The position numbers and the translations under genes are program-made. Positions 33,829 through 36,436 of a stretch of 36,436 nt of DNA are shown one piece after another (the stretch's first letter is position 1; every line of letters starts with the position of its first letter). This DNA comes from Oligoflexales bacterium. Lineage in GTDB: Bacteria > Bdellovibrionota_B > Oligoflexia > Oligoflexales > RGVZ01. The stretch covers positions 1 through 36,436 of the forward strand of contig CANFEB010000026.1 of NCBI GenBank assembly GCA_947445775.1, read 5' to 3'. Under the pieces are notes generated by a model. It had not been told where the DNA came from and did not search any database. It saw nothing but the letters and a program-made list of their open reading frames with translations.

Positions 33829-33940
33829 GCCGGACCCATAAGTGACGGCACTCAAGATCTGGACCAAATATTCCGATAACAGAGGCAGTAATTTGCATGC
33901 ATTTTAGACAAAACCCATCTGGGATGTGAGGGGCGATCAA

Positions 33941-34678
33941 TTGCGTTTCAACCATCCGTTTTTATTGGTGTTTATGTTGCGGCAGGTGTTCGTCGCCGCT
34001 GGCCTGGGAGTCGCAGTATTTGGCGGCTGCCGCCTAGCCTCATCGGGGGATGACGCTCCAACCGAAGAGGTTGGACAATCCGATGCCCTCTCGGGCAAAG
34101 GAAGTCCCGGAGGTGGCAGTCATATGCCGGTGGGCGATCCTCGGGTCAGCTTGCTAAACGCTCCCTGCGGTAATGATCCCAATGTTGAAGTTTTTCTTTC
34201 CAAGGCGCGCAGCCTGGGCCTCGCCAACCAAATCATCAAATTGCCGGCAGCCGAATGGCATGTCACGTCAGGCGGAAAAAGTATGGCGATTTGTGCCTTT
34301 TTGGCGGCAGAAAAATTGGATCTGGCATTTTTTCAGGTTTTTTCTGGCGACTGTCTAGAATGCTTAGGATCCATCAAAAGCGACGCTCAAATTCTGGCCA
34401 ACGCCCTGCCCCAAGCCACCGCATTATCTATCCGCATGGTGGCGGTGCAATCAGCGGCAGCCAATGGCGAATCTGCTGATGCCACCCTTCCCCTTATTCA
34501 AGCTTTAGATCCAAAAAGCTCGCTGCTGACGACGCTTACAGCAAAGATTCCGGCGCCCCCGGCACCATGGTTTGTCGTGCATAAATCCGGTTTTGGATTT
34601 TTCTCAAATACCAGCCTACCAGCCCGTGACGCGATGAAGGCTGATTTCTTGAGTCTGGTTAAGGCCCACCAACCATAA
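33941..34678 (+). CDS. Thioredoxin-like lipoprotein with CxxC
   Basis: This is a lipoprotein whose signal region ends VFGGC, followed by a low-complexity acidic and Gly/Ser tether. The folded part contains LAFFQVFSGDCLECLGSI, a CxxC after a hydrophobic strand, and later APPAPWFVVH, where a proline before the strand resembles the thioredoxin cis-proline. A thioredoxin/TlpA-like fold is therefore likely but not certain. GAGGGG 7 bases upstream supports the TTG at 33941; ATG 33974 would give a more typical short signal peptide but has little upstream signal. Substrate unknown. Confidence 0.6.
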   Translation: MRFNHPFLLVFMLRQVFVAAGLGVAVFGGCRLASSGDDAPTEEVGQSDALSGKGSPGGGSHMPVGDPRVSLLNAPCGNDPNVEVFLSKARSLGLANQIIKLPAAEWHVTSGGKSMAICAFLAAEKLDLAFFQVFSGDCLECLGSIKSDAQILANALPQATALSIRMVAVQSAAANGESADATLPLIQALDPKSSLLTTLTAKIPAPPAPWFVVHKSGFGFFSNTSLPARDAMKADFLSLVKAHQP

Positions 34679-34686
34679 TTTAACTG

Positions 34687-34705
34687 CCGGTATTCACTGG
34701 TTTTT
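34687..34705 (+). terminator. Weak terminator after the thioredoxin-like gene
   Basis: CCGGTATTCACTGG forms a 5-bp stem (one G-U pair) with a 4-base loop, followed by TTTTT. The stem is short, so efficiency may be low. Confidence 0.4.
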
Positions 34706-34744
34706 AAAGCTTTCCATTAAATAAACGTAAAGCCCGCTTCACAA

Positions 34745-34789
34745 CCCACCGACTAACCCAACGCAATGGGTGGGCACAGCAATGTGCCC
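34745..34789 (+). promoter_or_regulatory. Mutually exclusive hairpins in the VWA-gene leader
   Basis: CCCACC (34745-34750) can pair with GGTGGG (34769-34774), while GGGCACA (34772-34778) pairs perfectly with TGTGCCC (34783-34789) across a GCAA tetraloop. The two stems share bases 34772-34774, so only one can form. This sits 36 bases before the ATG, in a place suited to an RNA switch. No known riboswitch class was matched. Confidence 0.4.
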
Positions 34790-34824
34790 CGATGATCCCA
34801 GTGACGTATAGAGGAATTAAAGTC

Positions 34825-36436
34825 ATGAAACAGAATGCACGTATTGGCATCAAATCAACCGCATCGATTGCCGCAAGTGTTGCCGTGGCTGTGTTTCTAC
34901 AGGGCTGTTCCAACGAGGCCAAGTTTGCCAACGGCAACCGCCTCAGCAACAACGGCGCAGATGCCACAGCAGGCCCGTCCTCCGGTCAGGCCGGAGAATT
35001 TGATGATCCAACACGCTCTCAGATCGACGACCATGCGGGGGGCTCGTGGGAACCCCTCGCCTTTACGCGGGTTCTGCCCATTGTCGACCGTCAAGAGGTC
35101 TCGGCCGATATTCGCCCGGCTTTCGGCCAGATCGACGAGACCATCCCGATGAAAGTCCGGGCAGAATCCCGCGTCGAATTCCGACAGGTCGTCCGCAATG
35201 ACATCAGCAATGCCTTTCGTCAGGGGCACGACGGCGTGGTGCGTACGGAGACTTTTTCGGTGACCCGCGCAGGGAACCTCGACCTCCTGGTGGTGGTCGA
35301 CAATTCAACCTCCATGGAAGAGGAACAGGAAAATCTGTCACAAAAACTCGAGGCATTGACCTCGGCTATTGATGATACCAACTGGCAAATCGCCGTCGTC
35401 AATATGTCGAATCCATGCTTAAGACAGAACCGGATCATCAAGCGCGGTGATGCGGACCGGGTCGAGGCATTTCGCAAGGCTGCATCGGTGGGAATGTCAA
35501 ACAACGTCGTCGAAAAGGGGTACCCGATGGCCATTCGCGCCCTCAAGGGCGAGTGTAATGGCAAGTATGCCCCGTGGCTTCGTGATGGATCGACGGTTGC
35601 CGTGTTGATCGTCACTGATGAGGACAACTGCGGAAGCAACAACGGATCGGACTCATGCAAAAATGACTACGGAAAAAATGCCACAGAAATGACTGAATTT
35701 TTGCGTCAAATCCGTCCTGCAGACAAGGCAAAGCTCTACGGAATTCACTGGGTGCCGAATGATCACAGTTGCGGCACTGCCCTGGGCGAGGCCTGGAAGT
35801 ATCAGGAGGGAATTTCAATCACGTCTGGTTACGCGGGTTCTATTTGCGATGCCGATTATACGCGGACATTAAATTTGATATCGCAAAATGTTCGCAGAGC
35901 GGTGGTCAAGGAATTTGTTCTGGCCGACGATCCAGATTTGCGTGTGATTGAAGTTGCAGTTGATGGTGAGGCCCTCGCCTCTGGGTATTCAGTGACCGGA
36001 AAAAAAGTCATCGTGGATGCTGGGGTAACTGATGGTAAAACGACGCTAGTTGTTACCTATTCATCAGGTGGCGTCGCAAAATTTGATTCCGTAACTCTGA
36101 ATAAGATTCCAGACGACAACACGATTTCCGTCGTGATTGACGGGATTGCCTTGGATCCATCGAGTTGGACTTATGATCCGGCAACGCGGGTTCTGCGTTT
36201 CACGGCACGCCCGGCGGATGCCTCCGTCATCAATGTCCGCTACAAGGAAAAGACGGCGTGGCGCAACCAATTCAGTCTGTGGCGAAGCGACGTGGTGTCG
36301 GCTTCTGTGGGTGTCGCGGTCAACCATGTGGCTATGGTTGGCGGATGGACCTTCAATGCCCAAACTGGAACCGTGACTTTTGCTGATTATCCTCCGGAAG
36401 GGGCGACAATCGGAATCTCCTACCGTGTAAAATCAG
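34825..36436 (+). CDS. VWA-domain lipoprotein with C-terminal beta repeats (partial)
   Basis: The gene runs off the window end, with 537 codons visible. The signal peptide ends VFLQGC (C28 lipidated). A spacer of about 120 residues leads to a von Willebrand A domain with the MIDAS start D159-N-S161-T-S163 (VVVDNSTSM) and a later TDEDNC. After it come three similar beta-rich units of about 45 residues, each following the pattern V-DG-L...W/Y-Y...V-F...P...I-V-Y (from about residue 373). Four extra cysteines in the VWA domain suggest disulphides. GAGGAA lies 8 bases before the ATG. VWA proteins bind partners through a metal ion; this one probably acts as a surface adhesin or scaffold. Confidence 0.82.
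   Translation, partial: MKQNARIGIKSTASIAASVAVAVFLQGCSNEAKFANGNRLSNNGADATAGPSSGQAGEFDDPTRSQIDDHAGGSWEPLAFTRVLPIVDRQEVSADIRPAFGQIDETIPMKVRAESRVEFRQVVRNDISNAFRQGHDGVVRTETFSVTRAGNLDLLVVVDNSTSMEEEQENLSQKLEALTSAIDDTNWQIAVVNMSNPCLRQNRIIKRGDADRVEAFRKAASVGMSNNVVEKGYPMAIRALKGECNGKYAPWLRDGSTVAVLIVTDEDNCGSNNGSDSCKNDYGKNATEMTEFLRQIRPADKAKLYGIHWVPNDHSCGTALGEAWKYQEGISITSGYAGSICDADYTRTLNLISQNVRRAVVKEFVLADDPDLRVIEVAVDGEALASGYSVTGKKVIVDAGVTDGKTTLVVTYSSGGVAKFDSVTLNKIPDDNTISVVIDGIALDPSSWTYDPATRVLRFTARPADASVINVRYKEKTAWRNQFSLWRSDVVSASVGVAVNHVAMVGGWTFNAQTGTVTFADYPPEGATIGISYRVKS

Noticed and set aside
34745-34824. Known riboswitch (cyclic di-GMP type) in the VWA leader
   Set aside because: The conserved GEMM core bases are not present; only the alternative stems were kept as an observation.

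Overview
The window looks like part of a Gram-negative chromosome from a flagellated, probably predatory or free-living member of the Bdellovibrionota (Bdellovibrio/Oligoflexia type). This is inferred from gene content, not from a marker phylogeny. Supporting points are a short Bdellovibrio-like flagellin, many lipoprotein signal peptides, a GTP-type PEP carboxykinase, two penicillin-binding carboxypeptidases and a secreted matrixin-type protease. Genes are tightly packed, with convergent pairs separated by only a few bases or overlapping.

Region 1 (1-6357): a 7TM-sensor class III adenylate cyclase, a translationally coupled nitrilase / RNase Z-like metallohydrolase pair on the minus strand, an OmpA-domain protein, and mutM, whose start codon lies directly behind a terminator. 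Region 2 (6358-9820): flagellin, a Fic AMP-transferase with a 33-bp palindrome at its promoter, tRNA-Ile(GAU), and a formimidoylglutamase-like ureohydrolase. Region 3 (9852-13499): an FMN-dependent glutamate synthase-like protein, a trypsin-like lipoprotein, and a UDP-glucuronate decarboxylase. Region 4 (13551-17284): sucC-sucD, a divergent macro-domain-like protein, and murB as one apparent operon behind a recognisable promoter with 10-bp phased repeats. Region 5 (17290-19757, minus): trxB - mrp/apbC - DUF971, a split version of the HCF101 Fe-S carrier architecture, with a His-containing 24-bp tandem repeat in mrp. Region 6 (19973-24349): two D-Ala-D-Ala carboxypeptidases and two lipoproteins of unknown function.

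Region 7 (24310-28760) is an accessory island. It holds a 5'-truncated chloramphenicol-phosphotransferase-like kinase, an antitoxin with a frameshifted PIN toxin, an IS91-type transposase remnant, a four-unit 14-bp repeat array, and two unrelated P-loop ATPases (one an intact DUF4143 protein). Its genes look more AT-rich than the flanks. Region 8 (28860-36436): a matrixin-type lipoprotein with a C10 tract upstream, a GlcD/D2HGDH-type FAD oxidoreductase convergent with pckG, a thioredoxin-like lipoprotein, and a VWA-domain lipoprotein with C-terminal beta repeats that runs off the window.

The best candidates for something undescribed are the degenerate macro protein inside the sucCD-murB operon, the His-repeat insertion in the Mrp Fe-S carrier beside its separate DUF971 partner, the fic palindrome wedged into the flagellin terminator, and the 14-bp repeat array in front of the island ATPase. 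All functional calls come from motif recognition by eye; no database search was run.
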